Source: Paracoccus sp. JM45 (GTDB lineage Bacteria > Pseudomonadota > Alphaproteobacteria > Rhodobacterales > Rhodobacteraceae). Taken from it: a stretch of 64,000 nt of DNA. Of this stretch, positions 26,612 to 35,220 are shown piece by piece; position 1 is the first letter of the stretch, and each line of letters begins with the position of its first letter. Position numbers and translations under genes: made by a program. The DNA is taken from NCBI RefSeq assembly GCF_003590715.1, contig NZ_QQVY01000001.1, forward strand, positions 372,001 to 436,000, read 5' to 3'. Below the pieces are notes generated by a model. It was not told the origin of the DNA. It worked only from the letters and a program-made list of their open reading frames with translations, and did no database searches.

Positions 26612-27742
26612 ATGCGTGCTTTTTCCCCGCTCAGCTTCGCAGCTCCTTCTGCGCAAACCGAAGACCCTTTCGCACCCGCGCTGTCCGAGCGCGTCGCCCG
26701 CATGGTTTCGGATTTGCGACTTGGTTTGCCTGTGGTGCTGACGGATAGCGAAGGCGCGGCGATGATCCTGCCGGTCGAAACGCTGTCGCAAGACCGCTAT
26801 CACGCATTGGAAGGCGCCGCCGAACTGGTCATGACATCACGTCGCGCTGCTGCCTTGGGCCAGCACCCTTCAGAAGGTGACGTGACATTGATGCCTGTTC
26901 CGGCAGCCGCGCGGCTGGACTGGCTGAAGGCATTGGCCGATCCGTCGCGGCAAATTCCTGTCGCCTCGGCCATGCCATTGTCATCGGATCAGACACCCGC
27001 CGACCTGCATCACGCCGCCATCCGTTTGGTCAAAAAGGCCGAACTGGTACCGGCGGCACTGGTCGTCCGCGGGCCGAACGTGATGGAGACGGCCATTCGC
27101 CATAACCTTGGCGTTCTTCATGCATCCCAAGCGCTGGAACAAACCGGCGCCCCCCGCGACCCGCAGCCGGTTTCGAACGCCCGCGTGCCGATGTTCGCCG
27201 CCCATGCAGGACGCCTGCATGTGTTTCGCAACAACGACGGCGGGGCGGAACATTACGCCATTCAGGTCGGCGACCCCGACCCGTCGCAACCGGTTCTGGT
27301 GCGCCTGCATTCCGCCTGTTTTACCGGTGATGTGCTGGGCAGCCTGAAATGCGATTGCGGTCCCCAGCTTCGCGCCGCATTGGCCGCCATGAACGACGCC
27401 GGATCCGGCGTCCTGCTGTACCTGAACCAGGAAGGTCGCGGTATAGGTCTGGCCAATAAGATGCGCGCCTATAGCCTGCAGGATCAGGGGCTGGACACGG
27501 TTGAGGCGAACCATACCCTTGGCTTCGAAGATGACGAACGCGATTTCCGCACGGGTGCCGCATTGCTGCGCCAGATGGGCATTGGACAGGTGCGCCTGAT
27601 GACCAATAACCCCGCCAAGATTGCCCGTCTGGACAGCGAAGGCATCAAGGTGGTGGAACGGGTTGCCCTGCATGTCGGTCGCGGGCCGGAAAATACCCGC
27701 TATCTGGACACAAAGGCCAGCAAATCGGGACATATGATGTGA
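26612..27742 (+). CDS. ribA: GTP cyclohydrolase II with degenerate RibB-like N-terminal half
   Basis: The 376-residue protein has a clear GCH II core in its C-terminal half: the zinc site CFTGDVLGSLKCDCGPQL (about residues 232-249), LYLNQEGRGIGLANKMRAY (catalytic region) and NNPAKIARLDSEGIKVVER. GCH II opens GTP to the diaminopyrimidine that begins riboflavin synthesis. The first 170 residues start like DHBP synthase (ERVARMVSDLRLGLPVVLTDSEGA), but its acidic DDExENEGD loop reduces to DSEGA, so that half is probably inactive. I chose the ATG at 26612 over one 18 codons upstream. Its stop overlaps the next gene by one base. It heads a five-gene operon of pterin-like enzymes. Confidence 0.93.
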   Translation: MRAFSPLSFAAPSAQTEDPFAPALSERVARMVSDLRLGLPVVLTDSEGAAMILPVETLSQDRYHALEGAAELVMTSRRAAALGQHPSEGDVTLMPVPAAARLDWLKALADPSRQIPVASAMPLSSDQTPADLHHAAIRLVKKAELVPAALVVRGPNVMETAIRHNLGVLHASQALEQTGAPRDPQPVSNARVPMFAAHAGRLHVFRNNDGGAEHYAIQVGDPDPSQPVLVRLHSACFTGDVLGSLKCDCGPQLRAALAAMNDAGSGVLLYLNQEGRGIGLANKMRAYSLQDQGLDTVEANHTLGFEDDERDFRTGAALLRQMGIGQVRLMTNNPAKIARLDSEGIKVVERVALHVGRGPENTRYLDTKASKSGHMM

Positions 27743-28686
27743 TGATGGCATCTGCACTTTGGGTCACAGGGCCTGACCGGACCGAAATCCGCCCTGCCGC
27801 CATCGGCACGGGCAGTCACGTCAAAACCCTGTTCACAGGCATCAGCCGCGGGACCGAGCGTCTGGTCCTGTCCGGTTGCATCCCCGACAGCGAATATGAC
27901 CGTATGCGCGCGCCCTTCCAGCAGGGCGATTTTCCCTTTCCGGTCAAATACGGATATTCCAACGTAGGATTGGCGACCGAGGGGGCCTATTCCGGTCGGA
28001 ACGTTTTTGCGCTGTTCCCGCATCAGGACAGCTTCCGCCTTCCCGATGATGCCCTGATTCCCTTGCCACAGAACCTGCCCCCCGAACGCGCGGTTCTGGC
28101 GGCGAATATGGAAACCGCGCTGAACATCCTGTGGGATAGCCACGCAGGGGCCGGTGACCGGATCACCATCATCGGGGCGGGTCTGGTCGGCCTGCTGGTC
28201 GCATCCCTTGCCGCCCGCCTTCCGGGGGCCGAGGTGACAGTGATCGACACCCTTCCCGCGCGGGCCTCACTGGCGCGTTCGTTTGGCTGTGATTTCGCGG
28301 CACCCGATGCTGCCCCCGCCGAACAGGACGTTGTGATCCATACCAGTGCCAGCCAAGCCGGACTGGTCCAGGCCCTACAGATTACCGGCCCCCAAGCAAC
28401 CGTGGTCGAGGCAAGCTGGCATGGTGCGAACAACGTCGCGCTGCCCTTGGGGGCGGCCTTCCACAGCCAACGCCTGCGGATCATCAGCTCTCAGGTCGGG
28501 TCAATCCCGCCAGACCGTGCGCCGCGCTGGAATTACCGTCGCCGCCTGACCAAAGCGCTGGATCTGTTGGTCGATGACCGGCTGGATGCGTTGATTTCCG
28601 GACAAACCGCTTTTGCCGATATAGCAGCCGCTTATCCACGTATTCTGGCCGATCCGGAAACACTGTGCCACCGCATTACTTATTGA
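27742..28686 (+). CDS. MDR-superfamily oxidoreductase without catalytic zinc ligands
   Basis: The 314-residue protein resembles zinc-type alcohol dehydrogenases: a GroES-like N-terminal part and a Rossmann segment (ITIIGAGLVGLLVASLAAR, about residues 146-164). Where zinc enzymes have a Cys and a GHE motif it has FTGISRGTERLVLSG and KYGYSNVG, so the catalytic zinc appears to be lost. ISRGTERLV also recalls BchC-type reductases. It probably is an NAD(P)-dependent reductase acting on an intermediate of the operon. The ATG at 27742 overlaps the GCH II stop (TGATG); a GTG one codon earlier is possible. Confidence 0.8.
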   Translation: MMASALWVTGPDRTEIRPAAIGTGSHVKTLFTGISRGTERLVLSGCIPDSEYDRMRAPFQQGDFPFPVKYGYSNVGLATEGAYSGRNVFALFPHQDSFRLPDDALIPLPQNLPPERAVLAANMETALNILWDSHAGAGDRITIIGAGLVGLLVASLAARLPGAEVTVIDTLPARASLARSFGCDFAAPDAAPAEQDVVIHTSASQAGLVQALQITGPQATVVEASWHGANNVALPLGAAFHSQRLRIISSQVGSIPPDRAPRWNYRRRLTKALDLLVDDRLDALISGQTAFADIAAAYPRILADPETLCHRITY

Positions 28687-28704
28687 CCGTCAAAGGAAGA
28701 CCCT

Positions 28705-29100
28705 ATGTTTGCTGTCGAAGTCCGTGACCATATCATGATCGCCCATTCCTTCCCCTCGCCCACCTTCGGTCCGGCCCAAGGCGTGCATGGTGCAACCTTT
28801 ACCGTCGATGCCGCCTTTTTTACCGACAGTATTGATGACGAAGGTCTGGTGATCGATATGGGTTTGGCCACCGATGCTTTGGGTGCCGCACTTGCACCCC
28901 TGCGGTATCAGAACCTTGACGATGTTCCGGCCTTCAAGGGGAAATTCACCACCACCGAATTCCTGTGCAAAGAGATTTTCGACAGCCTTGCACAAACTGC
29001 CCGCGACGGTGGTCTGGGGGATGCCTCGCGCCTGAAAAAGCTGCGGATCACCCTGCATGAAAGTCATGTCGCCCGCGCGTGGTACGAGGCGAACCTGTAA
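28705..29100 (+). CDS. QueD/PTPS-like protein lacking canonical catalytic residues
   Basis: The 131-residue protein aligns along its length with 6-carboxytetrahydropterin synthase (QueD). Aligned by eye to E. coli QueD, it keeps the first zinc His (IAHSF), the second (GVHGATF), a DM segment like IIDF, and the late Glu (LHESHVARAW). It has Ala for the catalytic Cys, Ala for the third zinc His (HGH becomes HGA), and Arg-Tyr for the catalytic Asp-His pair. It therefore should not carry out the normal reaction. AAAGGAAGA lies before the ATG; the methyltransferase begins one base after its stop. Confidence 0.8.
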   Translation: MFAVEVRDHIMIAHSFPSPTFGPAQGVHGATFTVDAAFFTDSIDDEGLVIDMGLATDALGAALAPLRYQNLDDVPAFKGKFTTTEFLCKEIFDSLAQTARDGGLGDASRLKKLRITLHESHVARAWYEANL

Positions 29101-29101
29101 C

Positions 29102-29869
29102 ATGGGCTTTTCACCGGAATGGCTGTCCTTGCGTGAACCTGTCGACCGGCAGGCGCGTGATGCGGATCTGCTGGCACAGGCGGTCAAGGCCGCTGGCCCC
29201 GATCCTGTTATTCTGGATCTGGGTTGCGGAACGGGATCGACGCTGCGGGCCTTTGCGGGCCATCTGCCTGATCACGCCCGCTGGCATCTGGTCGACAACG
29301 ATCCCGACCTGCTGCAGATTGCCAAAAATCTTGGCAATTGCGACACGCATGTGCTGGACCTTGCCGATTTGCAGGCGCTGCCCTTGCAAGGGGTGACGCT
29401 GGTGACAGCCTCGGCCTTGCTGGATCTGATGTCGGCGGATTGGGTGGACAGCTTGGTGGCTTTGCTGGCCGATAAGGGCATCGGGTTCTATGCGGCGCTG
29501 TCCTATGACGGCGTGATGCAATGGGACCCGGCCCTGCCCCGCGACCACCCTGTGACCGAAGCATTCAACCAGCACCAGCGCAATGACAAGGGGCTTGGCC
29601 CCGCGCTTGGTCCTGATGCCGCAACTGTGGCTATGGATGCTTTTGCGCGGGCCGGCTTTACCGTCACCCATGCCAGCACGCCGTGGCGCATCGATGCCGA
29701 CCATACCGATATGCACCGCGAATTGGTCCAAGGCATCGCCCAAGCGGCATCCGAGGCAGGCGCCTCGATGACGGAAGACTGGGCACGCACGCGGATCGGC
29801 ATGGCCAGCGACAGCCTGTGCCTGATCGGGCATCAGGATATTCTGGCCCTGCCGCCGACACACAGCTGA
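29102..29869 (+). CDS. Class I SAM-dependent methyltransferase
   Basis: The 255-residue protein has motif I VILDLGCGTGSTLRAFAGHL (about residues 36-55), motif II WHLVDNDPDLL and a post-motif LVTASALLDLMSADW. These are the SAM-binding signatures of class I enzymes. The acceptor is unknown; the context suggests a small pteridine or pyrimidine-derived molecule, or an intermediate made by the other four gene products. It starts one base after the QueD-like stop and ends 13 bases before the RibD-like gene. Confidence 0.87.
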   Translation: MGFSPEWLSLREPVDRQARDADLLAQAVKAAGPDPVILDLGCGTGSTLRAFAGHLPDHARWHLVDNDPDLLQIAKNLGNCDTHVLDLADLQALPLQGVTLVTASALLDLMSADWVDSLVALLADKGIGFYAALSYDGVMQWDPALPRDHPVTEAFNQHQRNDKGLGPALGPDAATVAMDAFARAGFTVTHASTPWRIDADHTDMHRELVQGIAQAASEAGASMTEDWARTRIGMASDSLCLIGHQDILALPPTHS

Positions 29870-29882
29870 TAGAGGGATCACC

Positions 29883-30710
29883 ATGCACGCCATTGATGTC
29901 ACCCCGAAAGTCTGGGACCGCCTCCAATCGGTGCGTCGTGACGGTGCCTGTTTTTGCTGCGGTCAGTTCACCACGGCAGAACGCGCCGCCCTGCAAATAT
30001 ACGGCCCCGTCGCAAGGCGCGATCTGGGTCCGCTGACCATTGCCCAGATCGGCCAGTCGCTGGATGGGCGGGTGGCCACCGCATCGGGTGACGCCCGTGA
30101 CGTGTCCGGCCCCGAGGGGCTGGCGCATCTGCACCGTCTGCGGGCCCTGGTTGATGGTGTGATCATCGGCGTCAAAACCGCCCTGCATGACAATCCGCGC
30201 CTGACCGTGCGGTTGTGCAGCGGCGACAATCCGGCACGTATCGTGATCGATCCACGCGGGCGGTTGCCCGATGATGCCCCCGTGCTGAAACCTTGCGGCG
30301 CGCGCCGGATCATTATTCAGGCGGTCGACCGCGAACGCTCTGCAGGGGTCGAAGTTCTGCGCCTAACCGCCGCCAATGGTCGCCTTGATCCGCAACAGAT
30401 CCTGACCGGCCTGCATGGCATGGGCCTGAACAGCCTGCTGGTCGAGGGTGGCGGCCTGACGATCACCGGCTTTCTGGAGGCGGGGTTGCTGGACCGGCTT
30501 CAGGTCTCTATCGCGCCACTGATTATCGGCGCTGGCCCGCAGGGTCTGACAACGATGACACCGGTCCAGACCCTGTCACAGGCTTTGCGTCCGGAAACGC
30601 GGGTCTTTGGTCTGGGCAGCGATATTGTCTTTGACTGTGCCTTCGGGGATATGGCCGTCAGTGCTAATACCCCGATGCATCGACCGCCGCTGGTATCGGC
30701 GGCCTGCTAG
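29883..30710 (+). CDS. RibD C-terminal (dihydrofolate-reductase-like) reductase
   Basis: The 275-residue protein holds the RibD reductase fold: LTIAQIGQSLDGRVATASGDARDVSG (shown in part: QSLDGRVATASGD, about residues 55-70), VDGVIIGVKTALHDNPRLTVR (shown in part: DGVIIGVKTALHDNPRL), NSLLVEGGGLTITGFLEAGL and the AP(L)IIGAG segment. Reductases of this type turn the ribosyl group to ribityl. It lacks the deaminase domain; the first 50 residues instead hold a cluster ACFCCGQ (about 21-27) of unknown role. The last gene of the RibA-like operon; it converges on a BASS gene three bases away. Confidence 0.87.
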   Translation: MHAIDVTPKVWDRLQSVRRDGACFCCGQFTTAERAALQIYGPVARRDLGPLTIAQIGQSLDGRVATASGDARDVSGPEGLAHLHRLRALVDGVIIGVKTALHDNPRLTVRLCSGDNPARIVIDPRGRLPDDAPVLKPCGARRIIIQAVDRERSAGVEVLRLTAANGRLDPQQILTGLHGMGLNSLLVEGGGLTITGFLEAGLLDRLQVSIAPLIIGAGPQGLTTMTPVQTLSQALRPETRVFGLGSDIVFDCAFGDMAVSANTPMHRPPLVSAAC

Positions 30711-30713
30711 GCA

Positions 30714-31637
30714 TTATTTCATCCGCGACAGCACACTGGCCACAATCGCGCCCGAGATATTGTGCCAGACACTGAAGATCGCGGCTGGCACGGCAGCAAG
30801 AGGCGAAAAATAGGCCGTCGCCAAGGCGGCAGCCAGACCTGAATTCTGCATCCCCACCTCGATCGCGATGGCTTTGCGGCGTGCAAGGCCAAGACCCGCA
30901 GCGCGCGCGGCCAGAAAGCCGACCAGATAGCCCAAGCCGTTGTGCAGAACGACGACGACAAAGATCATCAGACCGGATTCCGCAATCGCCCCTTTTGATG
31001 CCGCGACAACCGCCGCAACGATCAGCACGATTCCCGTGACGCTGACCAAAGGCAATGCAGGCACCGCGGCACGAACCAATGTCGGCACCAGTTTCTGCGC
31101 CAGAAATCCAAGCGCCAGCGGCAGCAGCATCAGCTTCAGGATCGAGATGAACATCGCCCATGCGTCCACCGGCAGATATTCACTGGCCAGCATCAACATC
31201 AGGAAAGGGGTCACAATCGGCGCGGCCAAGGTCGTCACGCTGGTGCAGGCCACGGAAAGCGCCGTATCGCCCTTGGCCAGATAGGTCATGACGTTGGACG
31301 ACGTTCCACCGGGGCAACAGCCGACCAGAATGACCCCCGCCGCAACCTGCGGGTCCATGGGGATGATGCGGGTCAACAGCACGGCCAACAGCGGCATGAT
31401 CAGGAATTGCGATACAACGCCAACGCCAACCTCGACCGGACGGCGGAAAACCTCGGCAAAGTCGCGGGTCGAGATGGTCAGACCCATTCCGAACATAATG
31501 ATCCCCAGCAGGGGAACGATCCACGGGGTCAGTTGACGGAACTGCTCCGGCAGCAAGAAGCCCAAGACTGCGAACAGCAGCACCCAAAGCGCAAAACTAT
31601 TGCCGACAAACTGTGAAAAACGCGCCAAAGCCTTCAA
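30714..31637 (-). CDS. Bile acid:sodium symporter (BASS) family transporter, second copy
   Basis: The 307-residue protein has about nine helices and classical BASS motifs: GMGLTISTRDF, VGCCPGGTSSNVMTYLAKGDTALSV (shown in part: GCCPGGTSSNVMTYLAKGD, about residues 105-123) and the late GMQNSGLAAALATAYF. Known members carry bile acids, pantoate, methionine-derived compounds or other organic anions with sodium. It is of a different subgroup from the BASS gene at 22-23 kb. It converges on the RibA-like operon, so a joint role with it is possible but unproven. Confidence 0.9.
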   Translation of the reverse strand: MKALARFSQFVGNSFALWVLLFAVLGFLLPEQFRQLTPWIVPLLGIIMFGMGLTISTRDFAEVFRRPVEVGVGVVSQFLIMPLLAVLLTRIIPMDPQVAAGVILVGCCPGGTSSNVMTYLAKGDTALSVACTSVTTLAAPIVTPFLMLMLASEYLPVDAWAMFISILKLMLLPLALGFLAQKLVPTLVRAAVPALPLVSVTGIVLIVAAVVAASKGAIAESGLMIFVVVVLHNGLGYLVGFLAARAAGLGLARRKAIAIEVGMQNSGLAAALATAYFSPLAAVPAAIFSVWHNISGAIVASVLSRMK

Positions 31638-31785
31638 GACACCCTCCTGTAGCGCATGAAAGATGCGCCGTCATCTGGGGCAAAGCCCTTACTGCGCGTG
31701 TCGGGCAGGCACAACCCGCGCGGGGCGAATATTGCACGCGGCTGGAAAAATCTTCTGATGCGGGGGTTAATTGGTACCGGCCATG

Positions 31786-31818
31786 AAAAAGCCGCACCCT
31801 TCCATCAAGGGCGCGGCT
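31786..31818 (-). terminator. Rho-independent terminator of the ferredoxin gene
   Basis: On the minus strand a 12-base-pair stem with one mismatch (arms 31807-31818 and 31790-31801, loop of five) is followed by TTTTT. It begins 24 bases beyond the ferredoxin stop. Confidence 0.85.
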
Positions 31819-31841
31819 TGCGGCATCTTATCGGGTCAGGA

Positions 31842-32246
<405 letters not shown>

Positions 32247-32271
32247 TCAGGTCACATGGTGGCGCGGTGCT

Positions 32272-33855
32272 TTATTCCGCGTCGCTTTCCTCCTCCGGCA
32301 GGGTCAGTGCAACGAACAGCGGTTCACCTCCGCGACGGATCAGCATCAGCACGGACTTGCGGCCCGCCTCGCGCGCCTCGGAAATGCGGTCCTGAAGTTC
32401 CACGACCGAGGTGATGGCCTGCTGGTTGACGTCGGTGATGATGTCACCAGCCGCCAGACCCTTGTCAGCCGCCGGACCTTCGGGGGCGACGCCGGTGATG
32501 GCCACGCCTTTTGCATCGCGCGATGCACCCAGTTCTGCCGCCATATCCGGCGTCAAAGCGGTCAGTGACATGCCCAGAATATCGGTCTCGGTCGGTTCGT
32601 CTGCTGGCTGCGGGGTGGTTTCCTCACCCTGTGCCGTTTCGCGGCGTCCAAGCGTCACGTCAAGCTTTTCCGCCTTGCCGTCGCGCAAAATATCCACGGA
32701 AACAGTATCCCCCGAGGGCGCCTCGGCGACGCGGCGGACCAGACCGCGCGTGTCTTCGACTGTCTGACCGTCGAAACCGGTAATCACATCACCGGTCTTC
32801 AGGCCTGCTTCACGTGCCGGACCTTCGGGAACATCGGTGATCATTGCACCGCCCTTGGCATCCAGCCCAAGCGCCTCGGCCATTTCCGGCGTCACATCCT
32901 GAATCATCACGCCCAGCCAGCCACGGCGGGTTTCCCCGAATTCGCGCAGCTGGTCGACCACCTCGGAAACGACATTAGACGCCATCGAGAAGCCGATCCC
33001 GATCGAACCGCCGTTCGGCGACAGGATCGCCGTATTCACGCCGATAACCTCGCCCGACATATTGAACAAAGGCCCGCCCGAGTTGCCGCGATTGATGGCA
33101 GCATCGGTCTGCAGATAATCGTCATAAGTGCCGGATAATTCACGGTTCCGCGCCGAAACAATCCCCGAACTGGCCGAAAAGCCCTGTCCCAACGGGTTGC
33201 CAAGCGCCAGCACCCAATCACCCACACGGGCGTCATCGCTGTCACCGAAGCCGACGAAGGGAATGGCTTTTTCGCCTTCGACCTTCAACAGGGCGACATC
33301 GGTATTGGGATCTGTACCGACAACTTTGGCAGGCAGCGTTTCACCGGAATAGAATTCGATCTCGATCTCATCCGCGCCGTCGATGACGTGGTTGTTGGTC
33401 ACGATATACCCATCGGCCGAGATGACAAACCCCGACCCCAAAGCGTTCGACCGCTGGGGTGTGCGCTGCGAAGGGCCGCTGTCCGGGCTGCCGGGCACAC
33501 CGGGAAAGCCGAATTCGCGGAACAGGTCCGAAAACGGGCTGCCTTCGGGAAAGGACGGGCCGCCGCCTGTCGGCTGGGACACAACAGATGTCGTCGTGAT
33601 GTTTACGACGGCGGGGGAAACTTGTTCGGTCAGATCGGCAAAGCTGCCCGGCATGACCTGCGCGGGTTCGGCTTTTGCGGCATCCATCCCCAAGGGTTGG
33701 TTATTATTGGCGGCATCCTGCGCCTGCTGGCTGACCTGCGGCGATACGTCGTCAGTGGCGGGGTCTGCAACCTGTTGCGCGCCTGCATAACCAAGGCCCA
33801 CGGCAAGGGACAAAGCCGATGCGGTCATCAGATGGCGCGGAAATAGCGATTTCAT
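32272..33855 (-). CDS. DegP/HtrA-type periplasmic serine protease
   Basis: The 527-residue protein has a signal peptide (MKSLFPRHLMTASALSLAVG, cleavage near residue 27). The trypsin-like domain has its catalytic triad visible: NNHVIDGADE (His), DPNTDVALLKV (Asp) and INRGNSGGPLFN (Ser). Two PDZ domains follow (about residues 315-400 and 430-515). It degrades or refolds misfolded envelope proteins. An acidic tail with Glu-rich end closes the protein. It has its own terminator and a 177-base upstream spacer that includes the hflC terminator. Confidence 0.96.
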   Translation of the reverse strand: MKSLFPRHLMTASALSLAVGLGYAGAQQVADPATDDVSPQVSQQAQDAANNNQPLGMDAAKAEPAQVMPGSFADLTEQVSPAVVNITTTSVVSQPTGGGPSFPEGSPFSDLFREFGFPGVPGSPDSGPSQRTPQRSNALGSGFVISADGYIVTNNHVIDGADEIEIEFYSGETLPAKVVGTDPNTDVALLKVEGEKAIPFVGFGDSDDARVGDWVLALGNPLGQGFSASSGIVSARNRELSGTYDDYLQTDAAINRGNSGGPLFNMSGEVIGVNTAILSPNGGSIGIGFSMASNVVSEVVDQLREFGETRRGWLGVMIQDVTPEMAEALGLDAKGGAMITDVPEGPAREAGLKTGDVITGFDGQTVEDTRGLVRRVAEAPSGDTVSVDILRDGKAEKLDVTLGRRETAQGEETTPQPADEPTETDILGMSLTALTPDMAAELGASRDAKGVAITGVAPEGPAADKGLAAGDIITDVNQQAITSVVELQDRISEAREAGRKSVLMLIRRGGEPLFVALTLPEEESDAE

Positions 33856-33992
33856 GCTGAACGTCCTCGTGGTTTCGAATGCAGCAGGGCAGCGCGTAAC
33901 CGCGAAGCTGCGACTGGAGTTGAACGCAAACTGGTGACAGGTTGCAAATAAACCACGCTCTCGCTTTGTGAACTGATCGTGACTTTTGTTAC

Positions 33993-34021
33993 AAAACGGG
34001 CGGAGGTTGCCCCCCGCCCGT
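33993..34021 (-). terminator. Rho-independent terminator of the hflK-hflC operon
   Basis: On the minus strand ACGGGCGG and CCGCCCGT (arms 34014-34021 and 33996-34003) form a perfect eight-base-pair stem with a ten-base loop, followed by a TTTT run. It sits 12 bases beyond the hflC stop. Confidence 0.8.
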
Positions 34022-34032
34022 GATGTCCTGCC

Positions 34033-35220
34033 CTAGTTGGCGGGGGCCGGTTCCTGCGTTGTTGCCTCAGGTTCCGGCGCTGTTTCGGTTTCTGCGGGTT
34101 GATCCGCGATCGGCGCTTCGGGTGCAACGATTTCCGATTGCGTCTGTGGTGGGGTCGCAAGGCTTTCGGGAACCGGCGTAAGACGCACGCCTGCCGCTTC
34201 GCCCAAACGGTTGCCTTCACGGTCGGTCACTTCGGGGGTGACCAGATCCTCTTCCTCGGCTTCGGCCTCAGGATTGGGGGCCGACACGTTTTCGGCCGAA
34301 TTGCCCTTTGGAACCGGCGTCGAGGCGGGGTTGGCACGGCTGCCACCATCATCCGACAGATAGGTGAAGAATTCACTGTCCGGCTGGATCACCATAGAGC
34401 TGTTTTCACCACCAAGCGCACGCTGATAGGATGTCAGCGAACGGGTAAAGGCAAAGAATTCCGGATCGCGGCCATAGGCATCGGCATAGATGGCGTTGCG
34501 CTGTGCATCAGCCTCACCACGCGCGATTTCGGCACGACGGCTGGCTTCGGACGTCAGCTCGACCACGGTCCGGTCTGCGGCAGCACGAACACGCTGCGCT
34601 GCTTCACCACCACGGGCAATTTCATCTGCGGCTTCACGCTGACGTTCGGCACGCATCCGGCCATAGGTGGCATTCAGGTTCTGTTCCGGCAAATCGGTGC
34701 GGGTCAAGCGGACGTCGATAATTTCGACCCCCAAACCGCCCGAATTGTCGCGCGCCTCGTCGCGGATCTGGTTCATCAGCGTCGTGCGGTCATCCGACAG
34801 CACCGTCGTCGACGGCACGGTACCCAGAACGCCACGGATCGCATCGACGACAATCGGCTGCAAACGCTGCTGTGCGGCCTGCACACCGGCGGCACCTACG
34901 GCCTGACGGAAGCGGACCGGATCAGTGATGCGCCAGCGAGCAAAGGCATCGACCACCAGACGACGGTCATCTAAAGGCGTGACTTCCAACGGGCTGGTCG
35001 GCAGGCCAAGGATACGGCCGTCATATTTCACGACATTGTCGATGAATGGCAATTTGAACCCCAGACCGGGGCTTTCCTGCACATCGACCACTCGGCCAAG
35101 GCGAAGAACCAGCGCCTTTTCGCGTTCATCCACGATGAACAGCGACGATGCTGCCAGAACAGCCACGACCACCAATGCGGGAATGGCCAATACGGACAGG
35201 GTCTTGGTACGAGGTGTCAT
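34033..35220 (-). CDS. hflC: HflC, modulator of FtsH protease
   Basis: The 395-residue protein has an N-terminal membrane helix (about residues 9-28), the SPFH/band-7 domain (ALVLRLGRVVD, RRLVVDAFARWRITDP) and the HflC segment YGRDPEFFAFTRSLTSYQRAL. HflKC form a large membrane cage around FtsH. The last 90 residues are an acidic, Pro/Ala/Glu-rich tail not present in E. coli HflC. Its ATG overlaps the hflK stop by one base. Confidence 0.95.
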   Translation of the reverse strand: MTPRTKTLSVLAIPALVVVAVLAASSLFIVDEREKALVLRLGRVVDVQESPGLGFKLPFIDNVVKYDGRILGLPTSPLEVTPLDDRRLVVDAFARWRITDPVRFRQAVGAAGVQAAQQRLQPIVVDAIRGVLGTVPSTTVLSDDRTTLMNQIRDEARDNSGGLGVEIIDVRLTRTDLPEQNLNATYGRMRAERQREAADEIARGGEAAQRVRAAADRTVVELTSEASRRAEIARGEADAQRNAIYADAYGRDPEFFAFTRSLTSYQRALGGENSSMVIQPDSEFFTYLSDDGGSRANPASTPVPKGNSAENVSAPNPEAEAEEEDLVTPEVTDREGNRLGEAAGVRLTPVPESLATPPQTQSEIVAPEAPIADQPAETETAPEPEATTQEPAPAN

